Positions 56,002-64,000 of a stretch of DNA of 64,000 bases are shown here, in pieces. Each line of letters starts with the position of its first letter. Positions within the stretch are counted from its first letter, which is position 1. Source of the stretch: Yersinia vastinensis (GTDB taxonomy: Bacteria; Pseudomonadota; Gammaproteobacteria; Enterobacterales; Enterobacteriaceae). The stretch covers positions 1 through 64,000 of the forward strand of contig NZ_CACVAF010000011.1 in the NCBI RefSeq assembly GCF_902726565.1, in the 5' to 3' direction. Position numbers and translations under genes: made by a program. The notes under the pieces were generated by a model. It searched no databases. It had not been told where the DNA came from and saw only the letters and a program-made list of their open reading frames with translations.

Positions 56002-56841
56002 GCGCATTTGCTCGATAAGCACTTTCAGCTCAATAGCTGAGTTGGTGACTTCAGCATTAATAGATTTTGATGCCAGAGTATTCGACTCGCGGTTGAACTC
56101 CTGCATCATAAAATCAAGGCGACGGCCAACAGCTTCTTTCTTCTTCAGAATATTGTGTGTTTCTTTGACATGCGCTTCCAGACGATCCAGCTCCTCAGCC
56201 ACATCGACACGCTGTGCCATCAGCACCAATTCTTGTTCTAGGCGGGTATTTTCTAACTGAACTTGCGCTTCTTCGAGCTTGTTCAGCAGTCGCTCACGCT
56301 GCCATTGCAAGATATTAGGCATGTGCGCACGAACTTTAACCACTTCTGCACTCACACCGTCGAGACGTTGCTCGATAAGGGCTTTCAGGGCGGCACCTTC
56401 GGTTTCGCGAGAAATGATAAAGTCATCAAGTACCACATCCAGCGCCTGCATCAGCTCAGTGCTGATAGCATCCAAATCTTGCTCTTCTGCGGCCATGACT
56501 CCCGGCCAACGCAAAATATCAACTGGATTGATTTCACCTTCGTCACTTTGCATTTTGACCCAATTACCGGCTTCAACTAATTGTTTCGCCAATTTTTCAT
56601 TCAGGATCAAAGAGCTTTGTGCGCTGGCATCAAGTTCAAAACGCAAATTGCACTCAATTTTACCGCGCGTCAAGCGGCCACGGATGCGCTCGCGGATGAC
56701 AGGTTCTAGGCTGCGGAACTGTTCTGGTAAGCGAATATAAGTTTCTAAGTAGCGTTGGTTAACGGAACGCAGCTCCCAGGCTGCGCTGCCCCATTCGCCC
56801 TTAATATCACGCCGGGCGTAGGCGGTCATGCTGCGGATCAT
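55978..56841 (-). CDS. yicC: YicC family endoribonuclease
   Basis: YicC-family protein, shown in E. coli to be an endoribonuclease affecting small RNAs such as RyhB. The 287-aa protein starts MIRSMTAYARRDIKG and has the signature RSVNQRYLETYIRLPEQ (about residues 26-42), and a C-terminal DUF1732 domain (LDFMMQEFNRESNTLASKS). It is intact: although the satellite is integrated in its 3' end, the last codons are preserved by the element. It is divergent from rph, as in E. coli. Confidence 0.96.
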   Translation of the reverse strand: MIRSMTAYARRDIKGEWGSAAWELRSVNQRYLETYIRLPEQFRSLEPVIRERIRGRLTRGKIECNLRFELDASAQSSLILNEKLAKQLVEAGNWVKMQSDEGEINPVDILRWPGVMAAEEQDLDAISTELMQALDVVLDDFIISRETEGAALKALIEQRLDGVSAEVVKVRAHMPNILQWQRERLLNKLEEAQVQLENTRLEQELVLMAQRVDVAEELDRLEAHVKETHNILKKKEAVGRRLDFMMQEFNRESNTLASKSINAEVTNSAIELKVLIEQMREQIQNIE

Positions 56842-56967
56842 TGTTGCGTACCCGTTTTAAAGAAAAGATGCAGGGATTATAGCCTCCGGGGCGCAGGCAG
56901 GATAGGCATTACATCACTAAGGCCGTATAATGCGCGACCAATATCGATTTAAAGCCGGAGAAAACCC

Positions 56968-57684
56968 ATGCGCCCAGCAGGCCGAGCAGCACAACAAGTC
57001 CGCCCATTGACCCTGACCCGTAATTACACGAAACACGCTGAAGGTTCAGTATTGGTTGAATTTGGCGATACCAAAGTATTGTGCACCGCCACGGTCGAAG
57101 AGGGGGTTCCGCGCTTTCTGAAAGGCCAAGGTCAAGGCTGGATAACAGCTGAATATGGTATGTTGCCACGCTCCACCCATAGCCGTAATGCCCGCGAAGC
57201 CGCCAAAGGTAAGCAAGGTGGCCGCACTTTAGAAATTCAACGCTTGATTGCCCGCTCTTTGCGTGCGGCCGTTGATTTGAAGAAACTGGGTGAGTTCACT
57301 ATCACTTTAGACTGTGATGTTTTGCAGGCTGACGGTGGCACACGTACTGCCTCAATCAGTGGTGCTTGTGTAGCGTTGGCTGATGCACTGAATAGTTTGG
57401 TGGCTGGCGGTAAATTGAAGGCTAACCCGATGAAAGGGCTGGTAGCCGCAGTTTCTGTTGGTATCGTTAATGGCGAAGCGCTCTGCGATTTGGAATATGT
57501 CGAGGATTCTGCAGCAGAAACCGACATGAATGTCGTCATGATGGAAGATGGCCGAATGATCGAGGTGCAAGGCACCGCTGAAGGCGAACCGTTCAGCCAT
57601 GAAGAATTACTGGCGTTGCTGGATTTGGCCCGAGGAGGGATAGAAACTATCTTCCAGGCGCAGAAAGCGGCGTTAGCAGAATAA
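56968..57684 (+). CDS. rph: ribonuclease PH
   Basis: Phosphorolytic 3'-5' exoribonuclease that trims tRNA 3' ends. The 238-aa protein has the RNase PH fold with [20 protein letters not shown] at the N-terminus, [17 protein letters not shown] and the D-rich [18 protein letters not shown] (about 110-128). It is full length and without the frameshift known from E. coli K-12. It precedes pyrE with an attenuator-type hairpin in between. Confidence 0.97.
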   Translation: MRPAGRAAQQVRPLTLTRNYTKHAEGSVLVEFGDTKVLCTATVEEGVPRFLKGQGQGWITAEYGMLPRSTHSRNAREAAKGKQGGRTLEIQRLIARSLRAAVDLKKLGEFTITLDCDVLQADGGTRTASISGACVALADALNSLVAGGKLKANPMKGLVAAVSVGIVNGEALCDLEYVEDSAAETDMNVVMMEDGRMIEVQGTAEGEPFSHEELLALLDLARGGIETIFQAQKAALAE

Positions 57685-57691
57685 ATGATTG

Positions 57692-57718
57692 AGGCGACTT
57701 GGTAGTCGCCTTTTTTTT
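57692..57718 (+). terminator. rph-pyrE attenuator
   Basis: AGGCGACT and AGTCGCCT form a stem with a TGGT loop followed by eight T residues, 7 nt after the rph stop. In E. coli the corresponding terminator is the pyrE attenuator, controlled by UTP through coupling of rph translation to transcription; the geometry here is the same. Confidence 0.85.
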
Positions 57719-57840
57719 GCCTGCTAACGCAGATTCAGCGCGTTGATACACGTATCGTGATGAATCAGGTTGGCGGTGTATCCAATAACTAAACAAAGTG
57801 ATTAACGAAAGCGGTCACAATCTGGAGAGGAGAAGTACCA

Positions 57841-58482
57841 ATGAAAGCCTATCAGCGCGAGTTTATCGAGTTTGCGCTTAACAAGCAGGTGTTGAAGTTT
57901 GGCGAGTTTACCCTGAAGTCAGGGCGAATTAGCCCCTATTTCTTTAATGCAGGGTTGTTTAATACCGGGCTTGATCTGGCAAAACTCGGGCGCTTTTATG
58001 CTGCAGCATTAATGGATTGTGGTGTCGAATTCGATCTCTTATTCGGGCCAGCTTATAAAGGTATTCCGATTGCGACTACCACCGCAGTTGCTTTGGCGGA
58101 ACATCATAAGCGCGATGTACCTTACTGCTTTAACCGTAAAGAGGCCAAAGATCACGGTGAAGGTGGCAGTTTGGTGGGCAGTCCGTTGCAAGGTCGGGTC
58201 ATGCTGGTGGATGATGTGATAACTGCGGGAACTGCAATTCGTGAATCCATGGAGATTATCAATGCACATGGCGCGACTTTGGCGGGGGTGATGATTTCAC
58301 TGGATCGCCAGGAACGTGGGCGTGGTGAAATTTCTGCAATTCAGGAAGTTGAGCGCGATTATCACTGCCAAGTGATTTCTATTGTGACCCTGAAAGATGT
58401 CATCAGTTATCTGGAAGAGAAACCTGAAATGGCTGATCATTTGGTGGCGGTACGTCAGTATCGTCAAAAATACGGCATCTAA
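57841..58482 (+). CDS. pyrE: orotate phosphoribosyltransferase
   Basis: Converts orotate and PRPP to OMP in pyrimidine synthesis. The 213-aa protein has the PRPP-binding loop [13 protein letters not shown] (about residues 120-132), the flexible catalytic loop [11 protein letters not shown] (about 99-109) and [19 protein letters not shown] precedes the ATG at 57841. It is preceded by the attenuator and followed by a hairpin. Confidence 0.97.
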   Translation: MKAYQREFIEFALNKQVLKFGEFTLKSGRISPYFFNAGLFNTGLDLAKLGRFYAAALMDCGVEFDLLFGPAYKGIPIATTTAVALAEHHKRDVPYCFNRKEAKDHGEGGSLVGSPLQGRVMLVDDVITAGTAIRESMEIINAHGATLAGVMISLDRQERGRGEISAIQEVERDYHCQVISIVTLKDVISYLEEKPEMADHLVAVRQYRQKYGI

Positions 58483-58495
58483 GGCTTCTTTAACC

Positions 58496-58518
58496 AAAAA
58501 GGGCCAAATGGCCCTTTT
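58496..58518. terminator. bidirectional terminator between pyrE and slmA
   Basis: AAAAGGGCCA and TGGCCCTTTT pair around a 3-nt loop and carry flanking A and T runs, between convergent pyrE and slmA. Confidence 0.8.
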
Positions 58519-58548
58519 ACATTGTTTCTAACCGGCGCTGACCTCAGT

Positions 58549-59145
58549 TTATTGTAACTGAGCCACAATCAGTGGCCAGCGGGCATCAAACTCTTGTGTT
58601 GGTCGGTAACGAAATTCTGAACGAACAAAGCGCGATAGCATCCCTTCACAAAATGCCAGTAGCTGAGTTGCCAGCAGGGCTTCGTCATGGATAAAACCTT
58701 GCCCATCACGCAGCTTTTTCTCGCGAAGCACTTGACGCAACTGCACTTCAATACGTTCAAACAACTGGTTAATTCGCCCTTGCAAGCGGTCTTGCTCAAA
58801 CATCAGTGCATGCCCGGTCATAATTCGGGTTAGCCCTGGGTTGCGTTCTGCAAAGCCTAATATCAACAACAAGATAAGCCGGAGGCGGTTAAACGTCTCT
58901 TTTTCATCTTGTAGAATCAAATTAATGCGGGACATCAGACTGTCTTCAATAAACTCGATTAGGCTATCAAACATCCGCGTTTTACTGGGGAAATGCCGAT
59001 AAAGCGCTGCTTCAGAAACCCCCACATTCGCGGCGAGTTTGGCGGTAGTAATGCGTTGGCTGCCATCGCTGGATTCCAGCATCTGCGCTAAAGCCTGCAA
59101 AATTTCCTCGCGCCTATTCCTTTTCGTATTTTCTTTTTCTGCCAT
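58549..59145 (-). CDS. slmA: nucleoid occlusion factor SlmA
   Basis: TetR-family DNA-binding protein that binds SBS sites on the chromosome and blocks FtsZ ring assembly over the nucleoid. The 198-aa protein has an N-terminal HTH ([25 protein letters not shown], about residues 32-56) and an all-helical C-terminal domain. The sequence [14 protein letters not shown] and [14 protein letters not shown] match SlmA. It is convergent with pyrE and upstream of dut. Confidence 0.96.
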   Translation of the reverse strand: MAEKENTKRNRREEILQALAQMLESSDGSQRITTAKLAANVGVSEAALYRHFPSKTRMFDSLIEFIEDSLMSRINLILQDEKETFNRLRLILLLILGFAERNPGLTRIMTGHALMFEQDRLQGRINQLFERIEVQLRQVLREKKLRDGQGFIHDEALLATQLLAFCEGMLSRFVRSEFRYRPTQEFDARWPLIVAQLQ

Positions 59146-59265
59146 GTCCGAGTAGACCCTTGCTAAAAATAACTTAATAACAAAAACCCAAATACCGGCC
59201 GCTCTGGGGTCAGGCCCCGGCGGCTTATGTGATAGCTTTTTTACGATATTGAGGTCTAGGGTAGG

Positions 59266-59724
59266 TTATTGGCGCCCAGAATGACCAAAACCACCGGTAC
59301 CACGTTCACTCAGGTCAAAATCTTCAACCAGATTGAATTCTGCTTGAACAACGGGAACGAACACCATCTGTGCAATACGTTCACCAGGTTCGATAGTGAA
59401 AGGTTGTTGACCACGGTTCCAGACGGAGACCATCAACTGACCTTGATAATCAGAGTCAATAAGCCCGACCAGATTACCTAATACCACGCCGTGTTTATGC
59501 CCAAGCCCTGAACGTGGCAAAATGACTGCTGCCAGCGCGCTATCGCCGATATGAATTGCCAAGCCAGTCGGCAACAAGGTTGTTTGCCCCGGCAGTAAAT
59601 CTACTGCTTCGCTCAGACAAGCACGCAAATCCAGACCGGCAGAGCCTTCTGTCGCATAAGTTGGTAAAGGAAATTCATTGCCAACACGTGGATCCAGAAT
59701 TTTAATGTCGATTTTTTTCATCAT
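59266..59724 (-). CDS. dut: deoxyuridine 5'-triphosphate nucleotidohydrolase
   Basis: Hydrolyses dUTP to dUMP and keeps uracil out of DNA. The 152-aa trimeric enzyme has motif 1 GSAGLDLRA (about residues 31-39), motif 2 PRSGLG, motif 3 [10 protein letters not shown] and VWNRG, motif 4 RIAQMVF and the C-terminal P-loop-like motif 5 [12 protein letters not shown]. Two adjacent ATGs (59724 and 59721) fit; both overlap the 3' end of coaBC by about 20 nt, as in E. coli. Confidence 0.97.
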   Translation of the reverse strand: MMKKIDIKILDPRVGNEFPLPTYATEGSAGLDLRACLSEAVDLLPGQTTLLPTGLAIHIGDSALAAVILPRSGLGHKHGVVLGNLVGLIDSDYQGQLMVSVWNRGQQPFTIEPGERIAQMVFVPVVQAEFNLVEDFDLSERGTGGFGHSGRQ

Positions 59725-60916
59725 AACGGCTGACAATCTCGTCTATTAAATACTGACTGAGGAGCTGCTTATCGCAAAGCGGTAAACGTTTCTCGCCAGT
59801 CGGCCAAAAAAGGTGCAAGGCATTAGTATCACTGTTAAAACCATGCTCTGCGAGCGATACATCATTAGCGCAAATAAGGTCTAGTTTCTTTCGTGCCAAT
59901 TTCTGTCGCGCGTATTCTTCCACATTCTGGGTTTCGGCAGCAAATCCTACAACAAAAGGACGATTTTTAGCCATCGCAGCAACCCCTGCGACAATATCGG
60001 GGTTTTTCACTAACTTAAGGGTAATTTCATCACCCTGCTTTTTTATTTTCTCGTCAGAAACCTGCTCGGCACGGTAATCCGCTACCGCAGCACAAGAAAT
60101 AAAAATATTCTGCTGGGCGACCAAGTTCTGGACGGTCTGTTGCATCTCAAGCGCACTGACAACATCAATGCGCTTAACACCTGCGGGCGTTGGCAGTGTT
60201 ACAGGCCCAGCTACCAGAGTCACATTTGCGCCTCGGGCGGCGGCGGCCTGAGCAATCGCGAAGCCCATCTTGCCTGAACTTTGGTTGCTGATAAAGCGCA
60301 CCGGATCAAGTGCTTCTCGTGTTGGTCCGGCGGTAATCATGACACTCAAATGTTGCAGATCTTGCTTAGCAGAAAAATAATCTTGTGCCAGTGCGACAAT
60401 TTCCAATGGGTCTAGCATTCTGCCTGGGCCAACATCGCCACACGCCTGGCTGCCGCTGTCCGGCCCCCACAGTAACATTCCACGGTTGGCGAGGGTCTGT
60501 AGGTTCGCTTGCGTTGCTGATGCTCGGTACATCTGCTGATTCATGGCCGGTACGGCGGCAATAGGTGCGGATGTTGCAAGACAAACTGTGGTCAGCAGGT
60601 CATTTGCCATGCCAGCTGCCACTCTAGCTAGTAAATCGGCGGTGGCTGGGGCCATAATCACCAAATCAGCCCATTTACCCAGCTCAATGTGGCCCATGGC
60701 CGCTTCTGCCGCAGGATCGAGTAAATCATCGGAGACGGGATACCCCGAGACTGCCTGCAACGTGAGTGGCGTAATAAACGCTTTGGCGGCGCTAGTCATC
60801 ACCACACGCACTTCTGCACCTCTGTCACGCAAGCGGCGTACCAGCTCAGGAGATTTATACGCGGCAATGCCCCCGCTAATCCCGAGCACAATATGTTTGC
60901 CGGAAAGTCCCGTCAT
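59702..60916 (-). CDS. coaBC: bifunctional CoaBC (PPC decarboxylase / PPC synthetase)
   Basis: Two steps of coenzyme A synthesis: 4'-phosphopantothenoylcysteine synthetase (CoaB) and decarboxylase (CoaC). The 404-aa protein has the FMN-binding decarboxylase domain ([37 protein letters not shown], residues about 1-190) and the CTP-dependent synthetase domain ([34 protein letters not shown]). The start at 60916 (MTGLSGKH) matches the family; a more upstream in-frame start adds about 30 unrelated residues. It overlaps dut. Confidence 0.96.
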   Translation of the reverse strand: MTGLSGKHIVLGISGGIAAYKSPELVRRLRDRGAEVRVVMTSAAKAFITPLTLQAVSGYPVSDDLLDPAAEAAMGHIELGKWADLVIMAPATADLLARVAAGMANDLLTTVCLATSAPIAAVPAMNQQMYRASATQANLQTLANRGMLLWGPDSGSQACGDVGPGRMLDPLEIVALAQDYFSAKQDLQHLSVMITAGPTREALDPVRFISNQSSGKMGFAIAQAAAARGANVTLVAGPVTLPTPAGVKRIDVVSALEMQQTVQNLVAQQNIFISCAAVADYRAEQVSDEKIKKQGDEITLKLVKNPDIVAGVAAMAKNRPFVVGFAAETQNVEEYARQKLARKKLDLICANDVSLAEHGFNSDTNALHLFWPTGEKRLPLCDKQLLSQYLIDEIVSRYDEKNRH

Positions 60917-61112
60917 CATGATTGTCCGAATGAAAGCTGTAAGAGGCGATATTTTAGCATAACCGTAGTGGAGATTAGCTATCAGGGCATCTCCTGATGC
61001 CATCAATCATCAAATTTGCGAGACGCTACGCATGCTGATAACCATAAGGTCGTCAGCCACAACGCCTTCAGGCATGCTGCTCGCGCTGCTTAGGGATAAC
61101 AGGAACCAAGGA

Positions 61113-61781
61113 ATGGATGAGTGGAACGGGTCGTTGGCCCCAAGGGAGAAATTACTGAAATATGGAGCTGCCGTACTAACTGATGCCGAGTTGCTCGCTA
61201 TTTTTCTGCGCACCGGTATTCCGGGCATGCATGTCATAAAAATGGCTGAATATCTGATTGAAGAATTTGGTTCGCTGCATGGGCTGCTATCGGCAGATTA
61301 TTCAGCATTGTGTGCAAAAAAAGGGATTGGCGTTTCGAAATATAGCCAGATCCAGGCCATTGCAGAACTGGCCGGTCGCTGTTTTTCATCTCATCTTATG
61401 CGGGAAAGTGTTCTGCTCAATCCCGATATTACTCAAAAATTTCTGCAAAATATTCTTTCGCACCGTGAGCGTGAAATTTTTTTAGTCATGTTTTTAGATA
61501 ACCAGCATCGTGTTATTCGCCATGAGGAGATGTTTACTGGTACCATCAGCAGCGTAGAAGTCCATCCGAGGGAAATTGTGCGTGCAGCGCTGAAGGTTAA
61601 TGCCGCCGCGCTAATTCTGGCGCATAATCACCCTTCGGGTAAGGCTGAACCGAGCCAAGCCGACCGTTTGATGACTACGCAGGTCGTAAAAGCCTGCTCA
61701 TTATTAGATATTCGAGTGCTCGATCATTTGGTGGTTGGACGGGGTGAATGTGTCTCATTTGCCGAACGCGGATGGCTTTAG
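61113..61781 (+). CDS. radC: RadC family JAB/MPN+ protein
   Basis: A 222-aa protein with an N-terminal helix-hairpin-helix ([18 protein letters not shown]) and a C-terminal JAMM metalloprotease-like motif [15 protein letters not shown] with E upstream in SSVEVHPRE. The true function is unknown; the old DNA-repair assignment of radC was withdrawn. The start at 61113 gives exactly the E. coli length; an in-frame start at 61032 would add 27 residues. It is divergent from coaBC and followed by a hairpin (GATCCTTTCGGGATC). Confidence 0.93.
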   Translation: MDEWNGSLAPREKLLKYGAAVLTDAELLAIFLRTGIPGMHVIKMAEYLIEEFGSLHGLLSADYSALCAKKGIGVSKYSQIQAIAELAGRCFSSHLMRESVLLNPDITQKFLQNILSHREREIFLVMFLDNQHRVIRHEEMFTGTISSVEVHPREIVRAALKVNAAALILAHNHPSGKAEPSQADRLMTTQVVKACSLLDIRVLDHLVVGRGECVSFAERGWL

Positions 61782-61795
61782 CGAAAGAATAATTG

Positions 61796-61815
61796 ATCCT
61801 TTCGGGATCTTTAGC
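61796..61815 (+). terminator. radC terminator hairpin
   Basis: GATCC and GGATC pair around a CTTTCG-type loop and are followed by TTTAG, just after the radC stop. Confidence 0.6.
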
Positions 61816-61825
61816 TGTTCGGGAC

Positions 61826-61854
61826 TTGAGCACTTACGCTTCAGAGCGTATACT
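61826..61854 (+). promoter_or_regulatory. rpmB-rpmG-mutM promoter
   Basis: TTGAGC (61826-61831) and TATACT (61849-61854) with a 17-bp spacer form a strong sigma-70 promoter. It gives a leader of about 180 nt before rpmB; the leader (61860-62044) shows no gene. Confidence 0.8.
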
Positions 61855-62023
61855 ACGCCACCTTTGAGAATCTTGGGTTTGGCGTGAAGAGCCTATCTCA
61901 GCAGGTTTATAGCCTGGTGACAGGGGTTTCTGACCTGATGACAGTGAGTCTTCTCAGTGAATTTGCTGAGATGGGCTCTAAAGCCTGACGAGGCGGCCAA
62001 ATCCTATACGAAGCTCGAGCTGA

Positions 62024-62281
<258 letters not shown>

Positions 62282-62289
62282 GGAACTGA

Positions 62290-62460
<171 letters not shown>

Positions 62461-62481
62461 TTTTAATTTTGGTGGATTAAG

Positions 62482-62508
62482 AAAACCCGGCCTCGGCCGG
62501 GTTTTTTA
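62482..62508 (+). terminator. rpmG terminator
   Basis: AACCCGGCC and GGCCGGGTT pair tightly around a 2-3 nt loop, followed by six T residues. mutM expression would need read-through or its own promoter. Confidence 0.85.
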
Positions 62509-62546
62509 TTATATAAAGTTCAGTGAAATACGGTTAGGGAGGTTAC

Positions 62547-63356
62547 ATGCCTGAATTACCAGAAGTTGAAACCAGCCGACGCGGGATTGAACCTTACCTT
62601 GTCGGCCAAACCATTCTGTATGCCGTGGTGAGGAATGCTCGTTTACGCTGGCCGGTATCGGATGAAATTCTCGCGCTCAGTGACCAACCTGTATTAAGTG
62701 TTCAACGCCGAGCAAAATATTTGCTGATCGAACTGAAAACGGGTTGGATTATCGTCCATCTGGGGATGTCAGGCAGCCTGCGCGTTCTATCTGAAGAGAC
62801 TGAGCCAGAAAAACACGATCATGTTGATTTGGTTATCGGTAATGGAAAAATACTGCGCTATACCGACCCGCGTCGCTTTGGGGCCTGGTTATGGGCGAAA
62901 GACCTTGCAACCAGTAACGTATTAGCACACTTGGGGCCAGAGCCTTTGAGTGATGAATTTACAACTGAATATCTGCTTGAAAAATCACGGAATAAACGTA
63001 CCGTGATTAAACAGTGGCTGATGGACAACAAAGTGGTGGTGGGGGTTGGTAATATTTACGCCAGTGAATCTTTGTTTGCCGCAGGTATTTTACCTGATCG
63101 CGCTGCCGGTTCATTAACCGAGTCCGAAATCGCATTGTTGGTTGCCACGATAAAAGCAGTGTTATTGCATTCTATTGAGCAAGGTGGCACAACGTTGCGT
63201 GACTTTTTACAGTCAGATGGCAAGCCGGGCTATTTTGCTCAAGAATTACAGGTATATGGAAGGGCGGGAGAACTTTGCCGCCGTTGTGGGAATGTAATTG
63301 AAATTGCAAAACACGGGCAGCGCAGTACGTTCTTTTGCCGCTACTGCCAGCATTAA
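62547..63356 (+). CDS. mutM: formamidopyrimidine-DNA glycosylase
   Basis: Removes 8-oxoguanine and fapy lesions and cleaves the abasic site. The 269-aa protein starts with the catalytic PELPEVET (Pro1 and Glu2 after removal of Met), has the H2TH domain and NIYASE region (about residues 168-173) and a C-terminal zinc finger ([25 protein letters not shown], cysteines about 244, 247, 264, 267; quoted in part only here as spacing C-x2-C-x16-C-x2-C). Convergent with coaD. Confidence 0.97.
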   Translation: MPELPEVETSRRGIEPYLVGQTILYAVVRNARLRWPVSDEILALSDQPVLSVQRRAKYLLIELKTGWIIVHLGMSGSLRVLSEETEPEKHDHVDLVIGNGKILRYTDPRRFGAWLWAKDLATSNVLAHLGPEPLSDEFTTEYLLEKSRNKRTVIKQWLMDNKVVVGVGNIYASESLFAAGILPDRAAGSLTESEIALLVATIKAVLLHSIEQGGTTLRDFLQSDGKPGYFAQELQVYGRAGELCRRCGNVIEIAKHGQRSTFFCRYCQH

Positions 63357-63362
63357 CGCTAT

Positions 63363-64000
<638 letters not shown>

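Noticed and set aside
56263-56740. Plus-strand frames of 105 and 153 codons across yicC
   Set aside because: Antisense to conserved yicC, low-complexity Ser/Arg composition typical of shadow frames.

Overview
The window is chromosome of an enterobacterium, most likely Yersinia and probably not the pestis/pseudotuberculosis lineage; species cannot be fixed by eye. Core proteins (PolA, GlnA, TypA, NtrB/NtrC, SpoT, RecG, RpmB) are near-identical in form to E. coli. The neighbourhoods polA-spf-engB-csrC-yihI-hemN-glnGLA-typA, gltS-recG-trmH-spoT-rpoZ-gmk-ligB-yicG and yicC-rph-pyrE-slmA-dut-coaBC-radC-rpmBG-mutM-coaD-waaE are the usual enterobacterial ones. Copies of a 127-128 bp imperfect palindrome bounded by TATACCC/GGGTATA are typical of Yersinia and its relatives.

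Layout. 1-320: 5S rRNA and rrn terminator. 320-7250: mobBA, yihD, srkA-dsbA, polA, Spot 42 RNA. 7323-20815: engB, CsrC RNA (interrupted by a palindromic repeat), yihI, a 58-aa small protein gene, hemN, the glnA-glnL-glnG nitrogen operon with sigma-54 promoter and NtrC enhancers, typA, yihX, yihY, dtd, fabY. 20816-23730: an AT-rich accessory patch with an SfsB/Ner-like regulator followed by three tandem 228-aa PAS-LuxR regulators. 23823-37043: yicH, xanP, gltS, recG-trmH-spoT-rpoZ-gmk, ligB, yicG. 37282-43840: accessory genes, notably a convergent rpfF/rpfR pair (diffusible-signal-factor synthase and PAS-GGDEF-EAL receptor), plus small membrane, metallo-beta-lactamase-fold, LysE-type and GNAT genes and two gene relics (NupC N-terminus, DUF1471 C-terminus).

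43959-56001 is a 12.0-kb P4-like satellite prophage inserted at the 3' end of yicC. It carries a P4-type integrase, AlpA, Ash/Icd, an alpha-type primase-helicase with an iteron origin, a Psu-family protein and an Ogr/Delta zinc finger. In the slot where P4 carries gop-beta-cII, and where relatives carry anti-phage cargo, lies a two-gene cassette: an SF1 (UvrD-like) helicase overlapping a 233-aa protein that looks DUF2290-like. This is the strongest candidate for an undescribed (defence) system. The left attachment copy preserves the last codons of yicC with synonymous differences, and the old yicC terminator now lies 12 kb away.

56002-64000: yicC, rph-pyrE with its attenuator, slmA, dut, coaBC, radC, rpmB-rpmG-mutM, coaD and the end of waaE. 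Identifications rest on reading the sequence and remembered family members; no database search was run.
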